Source: Bacteroidota bacterium
GTDB taxonomy: Bacteria; Bacteroidota; Bacteroidia; Chitinophagales; Chitinophagaceae
DNA length: 64,000 nucleotides
NCBI GenBank assembly: GCA_016868895.1
Contig: VGFK01000001.1
Coordinates: 459,006 to 523,005 of the forward strand
Direction: 5' to 3'
The position numbers were made by a program, and so were the translations under genes. Every line of letters begins with the position of its first letter. Position 1 is the first letter of the stretch. Positions 34,669 to 43,956 of the stretch are shown one piece after another. Below the pieces are notes generated by a model. That model was not told where the DNA came from and made no database searches. It saw only the letters and a program-made list of their open reading frames with translations.

Positions 34669-35641
34669 TGTAATAATCACAGGTTTCTGCTATCGTTTGT
34701 TTCACGGGCTTAAAGGCAAATCCGGGCAGCGCAGTTACTATTTTAGTCGTGTCAAAGTTGACCTTTTGCTGTGCCGTTTCTGCGGTTTCTTTTGTCAACA
34801 ACGGTTCTTCTCCCGTAAAAATGGATTTCAAACGCTCCCATCGCCAGACCAATGCTGCCATCCAGGGACGTACTTTTCTGTGAGGGGGTTGTTTTCCAAA
34901 ACATATTGCCATATCACTGAACACGGATCGGTAGCTGCGGTTTTCAGAAGAAAGAATGAAGCGTTCGGAGGAAATGGGACTTTCCATCAGCCGTCGCATT
35001 GCCTCTGCAACATCTTCCGCATCCACAAAACCGCTGACCCCTTCCGTGTACCAGGGAAATTCCCGGTAGGCATTTCGAAATATGGCAGAAGAGCCTGTTT
35101 TCCAATCTCCTTTTCCGAGGATGATCACGGGATTGACGATGACCGCTTCGAGTCCCTCTGCAATGCCTCTCCACACTTCCAGTTCAGCCCGGTATTTGGT
35201 CCACCCGTAAAACGAAGAATTGGCGGCATCGTCCCATTTCACCTGTTCAACAACGGTTTGACCGTCGCGTTTGCGACCCAGCGCAGCGACGGAACTCACG
35301 TGCACCAACTTGCGTACTCCTGAAGTAAGTGCTGCATTGACAACATTGGTCGTTCCCTCTACATTGATCCGTAGGAGGTCGTTTCGCCGCTTGGGATTGA
35401 ACGATACCAATCCCGCACAATGGTATACGCGATCGCATTCCTGCATGAGTTCAGTCAAATGATCTACATCCAGTATATCGCATTTCACCCAACGGATATT
35501 CGATGGAGAAGGTTCTACCTGTTTGGGATGTTGAGAATGATACAGTGCGATGATCGGGTCTTGGGTTTCAGACAACCGACTGATCAAGGCAGTCCCTAAA
35601 AGTCCCGATGCTCCGGTGATGAGTATTCCGCTTACCATCAT
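34655..35641 (-). CDS. NAD(P)-dependent epimerase/dehydratase family protein
   Basis: A 328-residue extended SDR, dihydroflavonol-reductase-like. It starts ILITGASGLLGTALISRL (GxxGxxG loop), with VYHCAGLVSFNP, HVSSVAALG and the catalytic YGWTKYRAE. The start overlaps the pheS stop (ATGA). A metabolic role cannot be deduced; carotenoid or lipid modification are only possibilities. Confidence 0.82.
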   Translation of the reverse strand: MMVSGILITGASGLLGTALISRLSETQDPIIALYHSQHPKQVEPSPSNIRWVKCDILDVDHLTELMQECDRVYHCAGLVSFNPKRRNDLLRINVEGTTNVVNAALTSGVRKLVHVSSVAALGRKRDGQTVVEQVKWDDAANSSFYGWTKYRAELEVWRGIAEGLEAVIVNPVIILGKGDWKTGSSAIFRNAYREFPWYTEGVSGFVDAEDVAEAMRRLMESPISSERFILSSENRSYRSVFSDMAICFGKQPPHRKVRPWMAALVWRWERLKSIFTGEEPLLTKETAETAQQKVNFDTTKIVTALPGFAFKPVKQTIAETCDYYIKHL

Positions 35642-36666
35642 GCCCCCGTGAACTGTTCCAAGAACCGAACATCGTTCTCGCTGAAAAGACGGATATCGGT
35701 GATGCCGTATTTGAGCAATGCAGGTCGCTCAATGCCCATGCCGAACGCAAACCCGGTATATATTTCTGGATCGATTCCGCAATTCTTCAATACATTGGGA
35801 TGAACCATTCCGCACCCCAGGATCTCCAGCCAGCCGGTACGTTTGCACACGGCACAGCCATCGCCTTTGCACAGCATACAGCTGATGTCCATTTCCGCAC
35901 TGGGCTCCGTAAAAGGAAAATAACTGGGGCGGAAGCGGACCTTCACGTCATCACCAAACATTTCCTTCACAAAGAAGTAGAGGGTTTGCTTGAGGTCGGC
36001 AAACGAAACATTTTTGTCAATGTATAACCCTTCCACCTGATGAAAGAAGCAATGCGATCGGGCGCTGATGGTTTCGTTGCGGTAGACGCGACCGGGACAA
36101 ATGATCCGAATCGGTGGTTGATTCCGCTCCATCTCCCTGATCTGCACATTAGAAGTATGGGTGCGCAATAAAATAGCGGGGTCTGTCGACAAATAAAAAG
36201 TATCCTGCATGTCACGAGCTGGATGGTGCATATCCAGATTCAATGCAGTGAAATTGTGCCAGTCGTCTTCGATCTCGGGACCTTCTGCAACGGTAAATGA
36301 AAGGCGCTGAAAAATTTCAACGATGCGATTGCGCATCAGGGTCACCGGATGCCGGCTTCCCGTTGGTAAGGGATTCCCCGGAAGGGTTATATCGATTGCG
36401 CTTCGCTCAGATGAGGAGCCGAAACTCAATCGATTCTTTTCGCTTTCAAACTTTTCTTCTGCAAGCAATTTGAATGCGTTCATGACCTGCCCGAACGATT
36501 TCTTCTGGTCCACCGGAACTTGCTTCATCTCTCCCATCATGGACTTGATGATTCCCTTCACACCCAGGAATCGAATGCGAAATTGCTCCAGCGCATCTGC
36601 ATCCGTTGCAGCAAATTGCCGGATCTCTTCTTGAAAAGTTTCAATCTGCTTGAGCATCTCTTCCAT
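35638..36666 (-). CDS. pheS: Phenylalanine-tRNA ligase alpha subunit
   Basis: A 342-residue class II synthetase subunit. Motif 2 is FHQVEGLYIDKNVSF, preceded by the conserved LLRTHTSNVQIR and ICPGRVYRNE. Motif 3 is GFAFGMGIERPALLKYG. The N-terminal coiled coil starts MEEMLKQIETFQEE, so ATG 36666 is chosen over the upstream ATG at 36699. The beta subunit pheT is not adjacent, which is common in this phylum. Confidence 0.94.
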   Translation of the reverse strand: MEEMLKQIETFQEEIRQFAATDADALEQFRIRFLGVKGIIKSMMGEMKQVPVDQKKSFGQVMNAFKLLAEEKFESEKNRLSFGSSSERSAIDITLPGNPLPTGSRHPVTLMRNRIVEIFQRLSFTVAEGPEIEDDWHNFTALNLDMHHPARDMQDTFYLSTDPAILLRTHTSNVQIREMERNQPPIRIICPGRVYRNETISARSHCFFHQVEGLYIDKNVSFADLKQTLYFFVKEMFGDDVKVRFRPSYFPFTEPSAEMDISCMLCKGDGCAVCKRTGWLEILGCGMVHPNVLKNCGIDPEIYTGFAFGMGIERPALLKYGITDIRLFSENDVRFLEQFTGA

Positions 36667-36705
36667 GGCGCGAAGATAATGAATCAAAGTATCATCCATT
36701 TACAG

Positions 36706-36713
36706 TAGGTTTG
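36706..36713 (+). promoter_or_regulatory. Predicted -7 element of the arginase-fold gene
   Basis: TAGGTTTG, perfect TAnnTTTG, 15 nt before the ATG at 36729. Confidence 0.45.
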
Positions 36714-36728
36714 CTGAAAGTTCAGTGC

Positions 36729-37859
36729 ATGTCGTTCAATTCATTGGCTGATTTTCTTGAACCCATTCATCTGGCCAGCATCCTGGGAGATGCTGAACTC
36801 AAAGAGGGCCAGTTAGGGAAAAACATCAATTATTACAGTGAGGAAATGCCCGATCTTTCGGTGGTCGACCTTGTGATTGCCGGCTGCAATGACCTTCGGG
36901 GCAATGGCGATATTTCCGGAAGAGACGCAGGCATTGATGCCATTCGAAAAGAATTGTATTTGCTCTATCAGTGGCACAAGGATATCCGTATTGCCGATCT
37001 GGGTACTATCCGATCGGGAGCCACTGCGCAGGACACCCTGGCTGCAATCCGTTCCATCGCACGTGAATGCATGGAATTGGGAAAACGTTTTCTGCTGCTG
37101 GGCGGTTCGCATGATCTGACCATGGGACTGTATGACGCCTATCGGCAAAAAGAACAAATCATCGAAGCCGTTGGCGTAGATGCCTACATCGATTTGTCGA
37201 TTGACAATCCCGTGCGGTCCCGAAACTTCCTCATGGAAATGCTGACCGGCGATCCCAATTTTATTCGCCACTATCATCACATCGCCTTCCAAAGCTATTA
37301 CGTGCATCCCACCATGTTGGAAACCATGGATCAGCTTCGGTTTGATTGCTGGCGACTCGGAAAGGTGAAAGAGAACATCGAAGAAATGGAGCCTTCCTTT
37401 CGAAGCAGTGAACTGCTGACGTTTGATTTATCCGCTTTGGGTGCTCCTACGTTTTGGGAAGGAAGCAGTCCCAACGGCCTCAACGGAGAAGAAGCATGCA
37501 CATTGATGCGGTACGCAGGCATGAGCGATAAGATGAAAATGCTTGGGATTTTTGGATACGATCAGTCGACCGACCCCCACCATACCCTTGCCAAACAGGT
37601 ATCGCAAATGATCTGGTACCTGATCGATGGCATACAGGTGGGCTCCACCGAATCATCACTCAATCAACGAGAAATGTTCCTGGAATGCCACATTGCCTTT
37701 GGAGCTGTGGAAACCACCTTTATTAAAAGCGTTCGGACCGGGAGATGGTGGATGAAAATGCCCGATCAGAAATACGTCCCCTGCTCCTACAACGATTTTC
37801 AAGTTGCCGGTAATAATGAAATCCCTGAACGGTGGCTGCGTCTTCAAGAAAGAAGCTGA
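36729..37859 (+). CDS. Arginase/formimidoylglutamase-fold protein with incomplete metal site
   Basis: A 376-residue ureohydrolase-fold protein. The three metal motifs are recognisable but altered: GGSHD (H128 kept), D151-A-Y153-I-D155 (canonical DAHxD, His replaced by Tyr) and F-D233-L-S235 (canonical DxD, second Asp replaced by Ser). Two of the six usual manganese ligands are therefore missing, so hydrolase activity is doubtful. The C-terminal tail TGRWWMKMP...VPCSYNDF is typical of a Bacteroidota subgroup. A TTG further upstream is in frame, but ATG 36729 is preferred. The next gene, dacB, starts 2 nt after the stop. Confidence 0.8.
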   Translation: MSFNSLADFLEPIHLASILGDAELKEGQLGKNINYYSEEMPDLSVVDLVIAGCNDLRGNGDISGRDAGIDAIRKELYLLYQWHKDIRIADLGTIRSGATAQDTLAAIRSIARECMELGKRFLLLGGSHDLTMGLYDAYRQKEQIIEAVGVDAYIDLSIDNPVRSRNFLMEMLTGDPNFIRHYHHIAFQSYYVHPTMLETMDQLRFDCWRLGKVKENIEEMEPSFRSSELLTFDLSALGAPTFWEGSSPNGLNGEEACTLMRYAGMSDKMKMLGIFGYDQSTDPHHTLAKQVSQMIWYLIDGIQVGSTESSLNQREMFLECHIAFGAVETTFIKSVRTGRWWMKMPDQKYVPCSYNDFQVAGNNEIPERWLRLQERS

Positions 37860-37861
37860 GC

Positions 37862-39205
37862 ATGAAGGTCGTTTTGATTTTCCAGCGATTGTTCCTGTTG
37901 CTCATCGGCAGTGGAATCCTGCTTGGATGCGGTACACAACACACGTTGAAGCGGGCTGCAGGACAACTGATTGGAAATGAGTTGAGCAACGCTCATGTAG
38001 GTATTGCCGTTTTTGATCCCCAAAAAAATAGATACCGCTTCACGCATCAATCCGACAAACTCTTTGTCCCCGCCAGCAATACAAAAATTGTCACCTGCTA
38101 TGCAGGAATGAAATATTTGCCCGCTCGATTTCCTACTGCCATCTTTCAGGAATTGGATACGGCAGTGATCATAGTCCCCATGGGTGATCCAACATTTTTG
38201 CATCCCGAGTTTGCTGTTCATCCGTTGATGAACCGACTCAAAGATGTGAAGAAACCCATCTACCTCTCCACCACACATTGGAAGACCCTCGCTTTGGGAA
38301 ACGGATGGAGTCAAGAGGATTTTTCTGAAGGCTACATGACGGAACGCAGTGTTTTTCCGGTGTATGGGAATCGGGTGCATTGGTTTCAGGAACGAACAAA
38401 AAAAGAAAATCCCAGTCATGCTGCCGATTCAATTGATCTGTTCATTTATTCCAATCCGGAAATCAGCTGGCCTGTAGATTTTGGGAAAGCAGGATCCCGA
38501 TTCAGCGTGGTGCGTGCAGCACACAACAATGCATTTACACTACTGGAAGGAAAGGAAAAACAGGCCCGGGTATCGGTGCCGTATATCACCAACGGAGTGA
38601 AAACGGGTTTGGAATTGTTAGCGGACAGTCTGCATACAAGCATTTCCATTTGGGAGGGACCGAAAGAATATACTGCAAGGTTGATTCGACAGGATACCAT
38701 CTATTCACAGTCGACCGACTCTCTCCTCTCCATCATGATGCATCGAAGCGATAATTTCTATGCTGATCAGATTTTGCTGATGGCCAGTCAAATGAAAAAA
38801 GGCGAAATGAATGAAGAGGGGTTCATACAGGATATGCTGGAAACGGAATTGAAATCATTTCCGGTCACCCCGCGTTGGGTGGATGGAAGCGGATTGAGCC
38901 GGTATAATGTATTCAGTCCCTCTGACATGATCCATCTCCTTGAAAAACTGAGGACAGAGGAACCTTGGGAACGGATTGCTGCAGTGTTTCCGCAATCTTC
39001 CGAAGGCACGCTGCGCTCCATTTCGGGACTTTCAGGAACATCGATTATTGCAAAAACCGGATCCATGGGAGGTGTCCTTTGCCTGAGCGGATATGTGCGC
39101 TCAAAAGATAACAGATGGCTCTCCTTCTCAATCATGATCAACAACCACACTTCAAGTGGTGCGGTTCTGAGGAAAAGAATCGGAGAATTTCTAAGTCGAT
39201 TGTAA
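37862..39205 (+). CDS. dacB: D-alanyl-D-alanine carboxypeptidase/endopeptidase (PBP4, S13 family) lipoprotein
   Basis: A 447-residue penicillin-binding protein of the S13 family. The signal MKVVLIFQRLFLLLIGSG ends in LLGCG, so it is a probable lipoprotein. Catalytic motifs are SxxK in VPASNTKIVT, SxN in HRSDNFYAD and KTG in IIAKTGSMGG. It trims peptidoglycan stem peptides and cross-links in the periplasm. The ATG at 37862 starts the signal peptide; the upstream in-frame ATG is inside the previous gene. Confidence 0.9.
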   Translation: MKVVLIFQRLFLLLIGSGILLGCGTQHTLKRAAGQLIGNELSNAHVGIAVFDPQKNRYRFTHQSDKLFVPASNTKIVTCYAGMKYLPARFPTAIFQELDTAVIIVPMGDPTFLHPEFAVHPLMNRLKDVKKPIYLSTTHWKTLALGNGWSQEDFSEGYMTERSVFPVYGNRVHWFQERTKKENPSHAADSIDLFIYSNPEISWPVDFGKAGSRFSVVRAAHNNAFTLLEGKEKQARVSVPYITNGVKTGLELLADSLHTSISIWEGPKEYTARLIRQDTIYSQSTDSLLSIMMHRSDNFYADQILLMASQMKKGEMNEEGFIQDMLETELKSFPVTPRWVDGSGLSRYNVFSPSDMIHLLEKLRTEEPWERIAAVFPQSSEGTLRSISGLSGTSIIAKTGSMGGVLCLSGYVRSKDNRWLSFSIMINNHTSSGAVLRKRIGEFLSRL

Positions 39206-39217
39206 CCGGTTGACTAT

Positions 39218-41023
39218 TCAACTACCAAATACATCGTTCAGTTGTTGCAACTCGATGTGCATGTAAATGGGTCGGCCATCAAAATGCACGTTTGATTGTT
39301 TGCATGCAGACAATTGTTCAATCAGTGATTGCATTTCGTTCAAACTCATTGAAGTGCCGGCGCGTATAGCATGTTTCCTGGCCAATGTCTTGGCCATCTT
39401 TTCGCGGTAAGCAGCGTGCAATCCGGCAGTGGCATCTTTTATATCCTCCAGAATCATCTCGATGATGGCTGCACTGTTTTCATGCGGATGATCTGCAGGA
39501 GTTCCATTCAACAAAAAAGATTGTTTACCAAAGGACTCCAGTTCATAGCCCATCTGTAAAAGATCGGGACGTATGGAATCCAATAATGATTCATCGGAAG
39601 GAGCTGTATGAATGGCTTGAGGAAACAGCGACCGCTGAATGGGAATGGGTGAACCTTCCCAAGCTGCATTGAACTTTTCAAACAATACCTGCTGATGGGC
39701 CAGTTGCTGATGAATCAAGCGGAGTCCATCTGAGGTTTCTACTGCGATATATGTTTTCTGAATGTGCAAGCAGGATATTGTTTTGCTCTCTATAAGTGCA
39801 TCCATTTGAATTGGAGCAGCAACTGTTTCTTTCGGAGCAGTGTCAAAAAAATCTTTCCAATTTCTAAGGTTGCTACTTGATTCGATGCGGTGCGCCTGAT
39901 GGTGGTCGACAAACGTTTTATACAGTCCGCCAGATCGAGCCTGCTGTTGCTGATCAGCGGTAAAGGGTTTGCTCACGGCGTCCAACTGTTGAATAGAAGG
40001 ATCCAATTCAAAGTCCAATGCAGGCGCTATACTAAACTGTGCCAGGGCATGGCGAATGGCCGATTTGATGAAGGCATATACTATTTTATCGTCGTCAAAT
40101 TTTATCTCTTGTTTGGTGGGATGCACATTGATATCGATGTGTGAGGGATCCAGGTCAATCATCAGCACAAAAAAAGGAAAGCTCCCTTGAGGAAGCAGCT
40201 CCTCATACGCAGTCACGATTGCATGCTGGAGATACGCACTCCGGATGAAACGACGATTGACAAATAAGAATTGTTCTCCCCTGGTTTTTCGAGCCGTTTC
40301 AGGTTTTCCAATAAAGCCACTCACATTCAGGTAGTCCGTTTTCTCTTCCACCTGAACCAGTCGGGAAGCATAACTGCTCCCCATCACCTGAACAATCCGC
40401 TGCTTGAGCGTTCCTTTTTCGAGGTGATGTACTTCTTGGCCATTGCTGATCATGGAAAAGGCAATCTCGGGGAATGCCAGTGCAACGTGTAAGAACTCCT
40501 CCGAGATGTGGCGCAATTCAACGATATTGCTTTTTAAAAAATTCCTCCGCGCCGGAACATTGAAAAACAGGTTCTTCATGCTGATGGACGTACCCGCACT
40601 GCACGTACAGGAAGTTGAAGCGGTGACGATACTGTTTTCCAATTCAATGGACAATCCCAGTTCCTGATCGTGCGGGCGGGTTTTGAGGTGAACCTGTGCA
40701 ACTGCAGCAATGGAAGCCAATGCTTCCCCCCTGAATCCCATCGTTTTGATCCGGAACAGGTCCTCGATCTCACCAATTTTTGAAGTCGCATGCCGTTCAA
40801 AGCAACGTACGGCATCTTCCGCATTCATCCCCTTTCCGTTGTCGATAACCTGCACCAAGGATTTCCCCGCATCTTCAATGATCAGTCGGATTTCTGAAGC
40901 TCCTGCATCGACTGCATTTTCCAACAACTCCTTCACTGCACTGGCGGGGCGCTGAATGACCTCACCGGCAGCGATTTGGTTGGCAATATGAGCAGGGAGT
41001 ACATGGATGGAATTGGGCATCAA
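39218..41023 (-). CDS. mutL: DNA mismatch repair protein MutL (endonuclease motifs degenerate)
   Basis: A 601-residue MutL. The N-terminal GHKL ATPase is intact: ELLENAVDAGA, DNGKGM, GFRGEALASI. The C-terminal dimer domain shows altered endonuclease motifs: DQHA(x)2E(x)4E becomes H438-QQLAHQQVLF-E449, the ACR motif becomes A548-R-K550, and CPHGRP becomes VHFDGRP (579-585). The metal-binding Asp, His, Glu and both Cys are lost, so nicking activity is unlikely. Either the second ATG (41020) or this one is the start. Confidence 0.92.
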   Translation of the reverse strand: MMPNSIHVLPAHIANQIAAGEVIQRPASAVKELLENAVDAGASEIRLIIEDAGKSLVQVIDNGKGMNAEDAVRCFERHATSKIGEIEDLFRIKTMGFRGEALASIAAVAQVHLKTRPHDQELGLSIELENSIVTASTSCTCSAGTSISMKNLFFNVPARRNFLKSNIVELRHISEEFLHVALAFPEIAFSMISNGQEVHHLEKGTLKQRIVQVMGSSYASRLVQVEEKTDYLNVSGFIGKPETARKTRGEQFLFVNRRFIRSAYLQHAIVTAYEELLPQGSFPFFVLMIDLDPSHIDINVHPTKQEIKFDDDKIVYAFIKSAIRHALAQFSIAPALDFELDPSIQQLDAVSKPFTADQQQQARSGGLYKTFVDHHQAHRIESSSNLRNWKDFFDTAPKETVAAPIQMDALIESKTISCLHIQKTYIAVETSDGLRLIHQQLAHQQVLFEKFNAAWEGSPIPIQRSLFPQAIHTAPSDESLLDSIRPDLLQMGYELESFGKQSFLLNGTPADHPHENSAAIIEMILEDIKDATAGLHAAYREKMAKTLARKHAIRAGTSMSLNEMQSLIEQLSACKQSNVHFDGRPIYMHIELQQLNDVFGS

Positions 41024-41042
41024 GAGACAAATTTCCTATCTT

Positions 41043-41050
41043 CAAAAATA
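41043..41050 (-). promoter_or_regulatory. Predicted -7 element of mutL
   Basis: Minus strand reads TATTTTTG, perfect TAnnTTTG, 19 nt before the mutL start, in the 41-nt gap to the divergent GH3 gene. Confidence 0.45.
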
Positions 41051-41064
41051 ACAAATACGCCCGT

Positions 41065-43956
41065 ATGCGCATGAGAAAAACTGTATTGTCGCTGATAGTA
41101 GTGCTCCAGGTACTGTGCGTCGAAGCACAGGATGCCCGCAGATGGGTCGATAGCGTCTTGCAGAACCTGAACGAGGATCAAAAAATTGCACAGCTCATCA
41201 TGGTTCGGCTCTCTTCGATCGACCTTCGAACACGGATCATCAGTTATTATGATACAACCGTAGAACGGGATATTCTCCGGTACAATGTTGGAGGCATCTG
41301 CCTGTTTCAAGGGGGTCCGGTTCGTCAAACACAATGGGTCAATCGGTTTCAATCGATTGCCAAAACACCGATTCTGATTGCCATTGATGGAGAGACAGGC
41401 GTGGGCATGCGCATCGACAGTGTAGCCAATCTTCCAAAGATGATGATGTTGGGTGCCCTGCGCGACACCTCTATTGCGTTTGCATACGGACAATGGGTAG
41501 CGGAACAGTGTAAACAGATGGGCATTCAGGTGAATTTTGCTCCGGTTGCAGATGTGAACAACAATCCCAATAATCCGGTCATCAATGACCGGTCGTTTGG
41601 AGAAGACAAATACAAAGTTGCAGCACTGGCTGTTCAATACATGTTGGGCATGCAATCGCGCGGAATCATGGGCAGCGCAAAACATTTTCCCGGTCACGGA
41701 GATGTAGATGTGGATTCGCACCTCGCTTTACCGGTGATCAGTAAAACCAAAGAACAATTACAGGAACTTGAATTGTATCCATTCCGTCGACTATTTGATG
41801 CCGGTGTTGGGAGTGCAATGGTCGGGCATTTGTTTGTTCCGGTGATCGACAGCACGCCCAACCGCGGAACGTCAATTTCTGAAAAAGCAGTCAACGGTCT
41901 GCTGAAAACTGAAATGGGATTCAACGGCATCACCTTTACTGACGCGCTGGAAATGAAAGGTGTAGCAGAAGCTTACCCCAATGGAGGAGCAGGTGTGGAG
42001 TCGTTAATTGCAGGAAACGATATGATGTGTCTACCGGGGGAAGTCGGTACCGTCATTCAAAAAGTAAAAGATGCTATTGCTGCCAACCGCATAGGCTGGC
42101 AGCAAATTGATGCGCATGTCAGAAAAGTGCTGGAAACAAAATATGCATTGGGACTTTCCAATTGGAAGCCGGTTCCCATTCAAGGATTGGTAGAAAGGCT
42201 GAACGAGAAGAGCCATGACTTGAAAAAATTAGTTGCAGAAAAAGCCATTACACTGGCAAAACACGATGATAAGAGCGCTTTCCCTTTTCCGATCACGGTC
42301 AGCAAACGCGTGGCCCTCTTGGATATTGCAAAAAATCGCTCTACCGAATTCAGTAACCGGATGCGCAGCCATTACAATGCAGATGTATTTCTCTTTGATC
42401 ATACCCGCAGTGCATCAGAAGCCGATAGTCTGTACCGAATACTGCAAACGTATGAACATGTGGTGGTCGCCATACATGAATTGCCCCGCTACCCTGCGAA
42501 TAATTTCAATATGAGCAAGTCGGCTGTCGGGTTGATTGATACCATTCTGATGACTATGCCTTCCAATCTGTTCATCTTTGGAAATCCCTATGCCGCAAAA
42601 AGTTTTTGCCAGGGGAAAAATATCATCATCTGTTACGATGACGATCCCATCACCCACCGGGTGGCAGCGGATATGTTTGCGGGAAACCGTTCACCCGAGG
42701 GACAACTTCCGGTCACCATTTGTTCATCTATGAAAGCCGGAACGGGTTTTTCGATTGAAGCTTCACCTGTTCTGACGAGCACCCCACCTTCCCGGATCAA
42801 TGATCGCGTTGATTCCATCATTCAGGATGCCATTGAGCGAAAAGCTGCTCCGGGAATGGTATTGCTTGCGGTAAAAGATGGAAAAATTGTAGAACAAAGA
42901 ACCTATGGACATTTGGCATACGATAAGAAAAACGCTACAACGCAGGAAGCGGTATACGACATGGCATCGGTAACCAAGATCTGTGCTACTACGTTGTGCA
43001 TGATGAAACTGGTTGATGAAGGAAAGGTGAGGCTGGATGGGAAGCTGGGGGACTATTTACCCTGGACCCTTGGCACCAATAAAGCTGATTTAAGCATCAG
43101 GGATATTTTGCTGCATCAGGCGGGATTGAAAGCATGGATTCCCTTTTATAAAGAAGTTTCCGATAGTGTGACACAGAAAGCGCTTCCGGAATTCTTCAGT
43201 AAAAAGATGAGTGCCCGGTATGGTGTGAAAGTAGATGATGGATTGTACATGCGCACAGATTGGCGGGATACCTTGTATGCACGGATTTTGCAGTCGCCTC
43301 TTGAAAAAGAAAAAAAATACATCTACAGCGATAATGATTTTATTTTTTTAGGAGAAGTTGTGAAAGCCGTCAGCGGTCGCTCCCTCGACCAATATGTGCA
43401 GCAACATTTTTATGGTCCGTTAGGGTTCCGAAGTTCAGGCTTCAACCCTACCCAGTTCATCAACACATCCGTGATTGCGCCTACCGAAGAAGATCCCTAT
43501 TTCAGGGAGCGGTTGGTGAGAGGGTATGTACACGATCCCGGTGCTGCAATGTTTGGAGGTATTTCGGGGCATGCAGGCTTATTCAGCAATGCCTATGAAA
43601 TTGCCGTGTTGATGCAGTTGGTCATGAACAAAGGCATCTTAAATGGAAAACGCTTTTTTTCGGATTCAACTGTAAGTCAGTTTACCCGTTACCAGAGTGA
43701 TATCAGCAGGCGTGGGCTCGGTTTTGATAAACCGGAAAAAGACAATGCAACACGTACTTCACCTTACCCCACCATTGGTGCATCCCCTCAGGCCTTTGGA
43801 CATACCGGATTCACGGGCACCTGTGCATGGGGCGATCCCAAGAGCGGACTTGTTTTTGTATTACTGGCCAATCGGGTGCATCCGAAAGCGACCAATACAT
43901 TTGGGGACCTGAATGTTCGGGGAAAGGTGATGGAAGAATTGCTCAAAGCATATTGA
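41065..43956 (+). CDS. Fusion of GH3 beta-N-acetylglucosaminidase and class C beta-lactamase-type serine hydrolase
   Basis: A 963-residue exported protein. Signal peptide, then a GH3 domain (about 25-370) with the NagZ motif K206-HFPGHGDVDVDSH and the nucleophile D293 in TDALEMKG; a linker/GH3 C-terminal region; and a serine hydrolase domain (about 590-960) with S635-V-T-K638, Y-S-D in YSDNDFIF and HTG in FGHTGFTGT. NagZ-like activity would split GlcNAc-MurNAc, and the second domain could cut the stem peptide from MurNAc, by analogy with the separate NagZ and AmiE of Bacillus. Cell-wall turnover in the periplasm is the likely role. ATG 41071 is an alternative start. Confidence 0.88.
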   Translation: MRMRKTVLSLIVVLQVLCVEAQDARRWVDSVLQNLNEDQKIAQLIMVRLSSIDLRTRIISYYDTTVERDILRYNVGGICLFQGGPVRQTQWVNRFQSIAKTPILIAIDGETGVGMRIDSVANLPKMMMLGALRDTSIAFAYGQWVAEQCKQMGIQVNFAPVADVNNNPNNPVINDRSFGEDKYKVAALAVQYMLGMQSRGIMGSAKHFPGHGDVDVDSHLALPVISKTKEQLQELELYPFRRLFDAGVGSAMVGHLFVPVIDSTPNRGTSISEKAVNGLLKTEMGFNGITFTDALEMKGVAEAYPNGGAGVESLIAGNDMMCLPGEVGTVIQKVKDAIAANRIGWQQIDAHVRKVLETKYALGLSNWKPVPIQGLVERLNEKSHDLKKLVAEKAITLAKHDDKSAFPFPITVSKRVALLDIAKNRSTEFSNRMRSHYNADVFLFDHTRSASEADSLYRILQTYEHVVVAIHELPRYPANNFNMSKSAVGLIDTILMTMPSNLFIFGNPYAAKSFCQGKNIIICYDDDPITHRVAADMFAGNRSPEGQLPVTICSSMKAGTGFSIEASPVLTSTPPSRINDRVDSIIQDAIERKAAPGMVLLAVKDGKIVEQRTYGHLAYDKKNATTQEAVYDMASVTKICATTLCMMKLVDEGKVRLDGKLGDYLPWTLGTNKADLSIRDILLHQAGLKAWIPFYKEVSDSVTQKALPEFFSKKMSARYGVKVDDGLYMRTDWRDTLYARILQSPLEKEKKYIYSDNDFIFLGEVVKAVSGRSLDQYVQQHFYGPLGFRSSGFNPTQFINTSVIAPTEEDPYFRERLVRGYVHDPGAAMFGGISGHAGLFSNAYEIAVLMQLVMNKGILNGKRFFSDSTVSQFTRYQSDISRRGLGFDKPEKDNATRTSPYPTIGASPQAFGHTGFTGTCAWGDPKSGLVFVLLANRVHPKATNTFGDLNVRGKVMEELLKAY

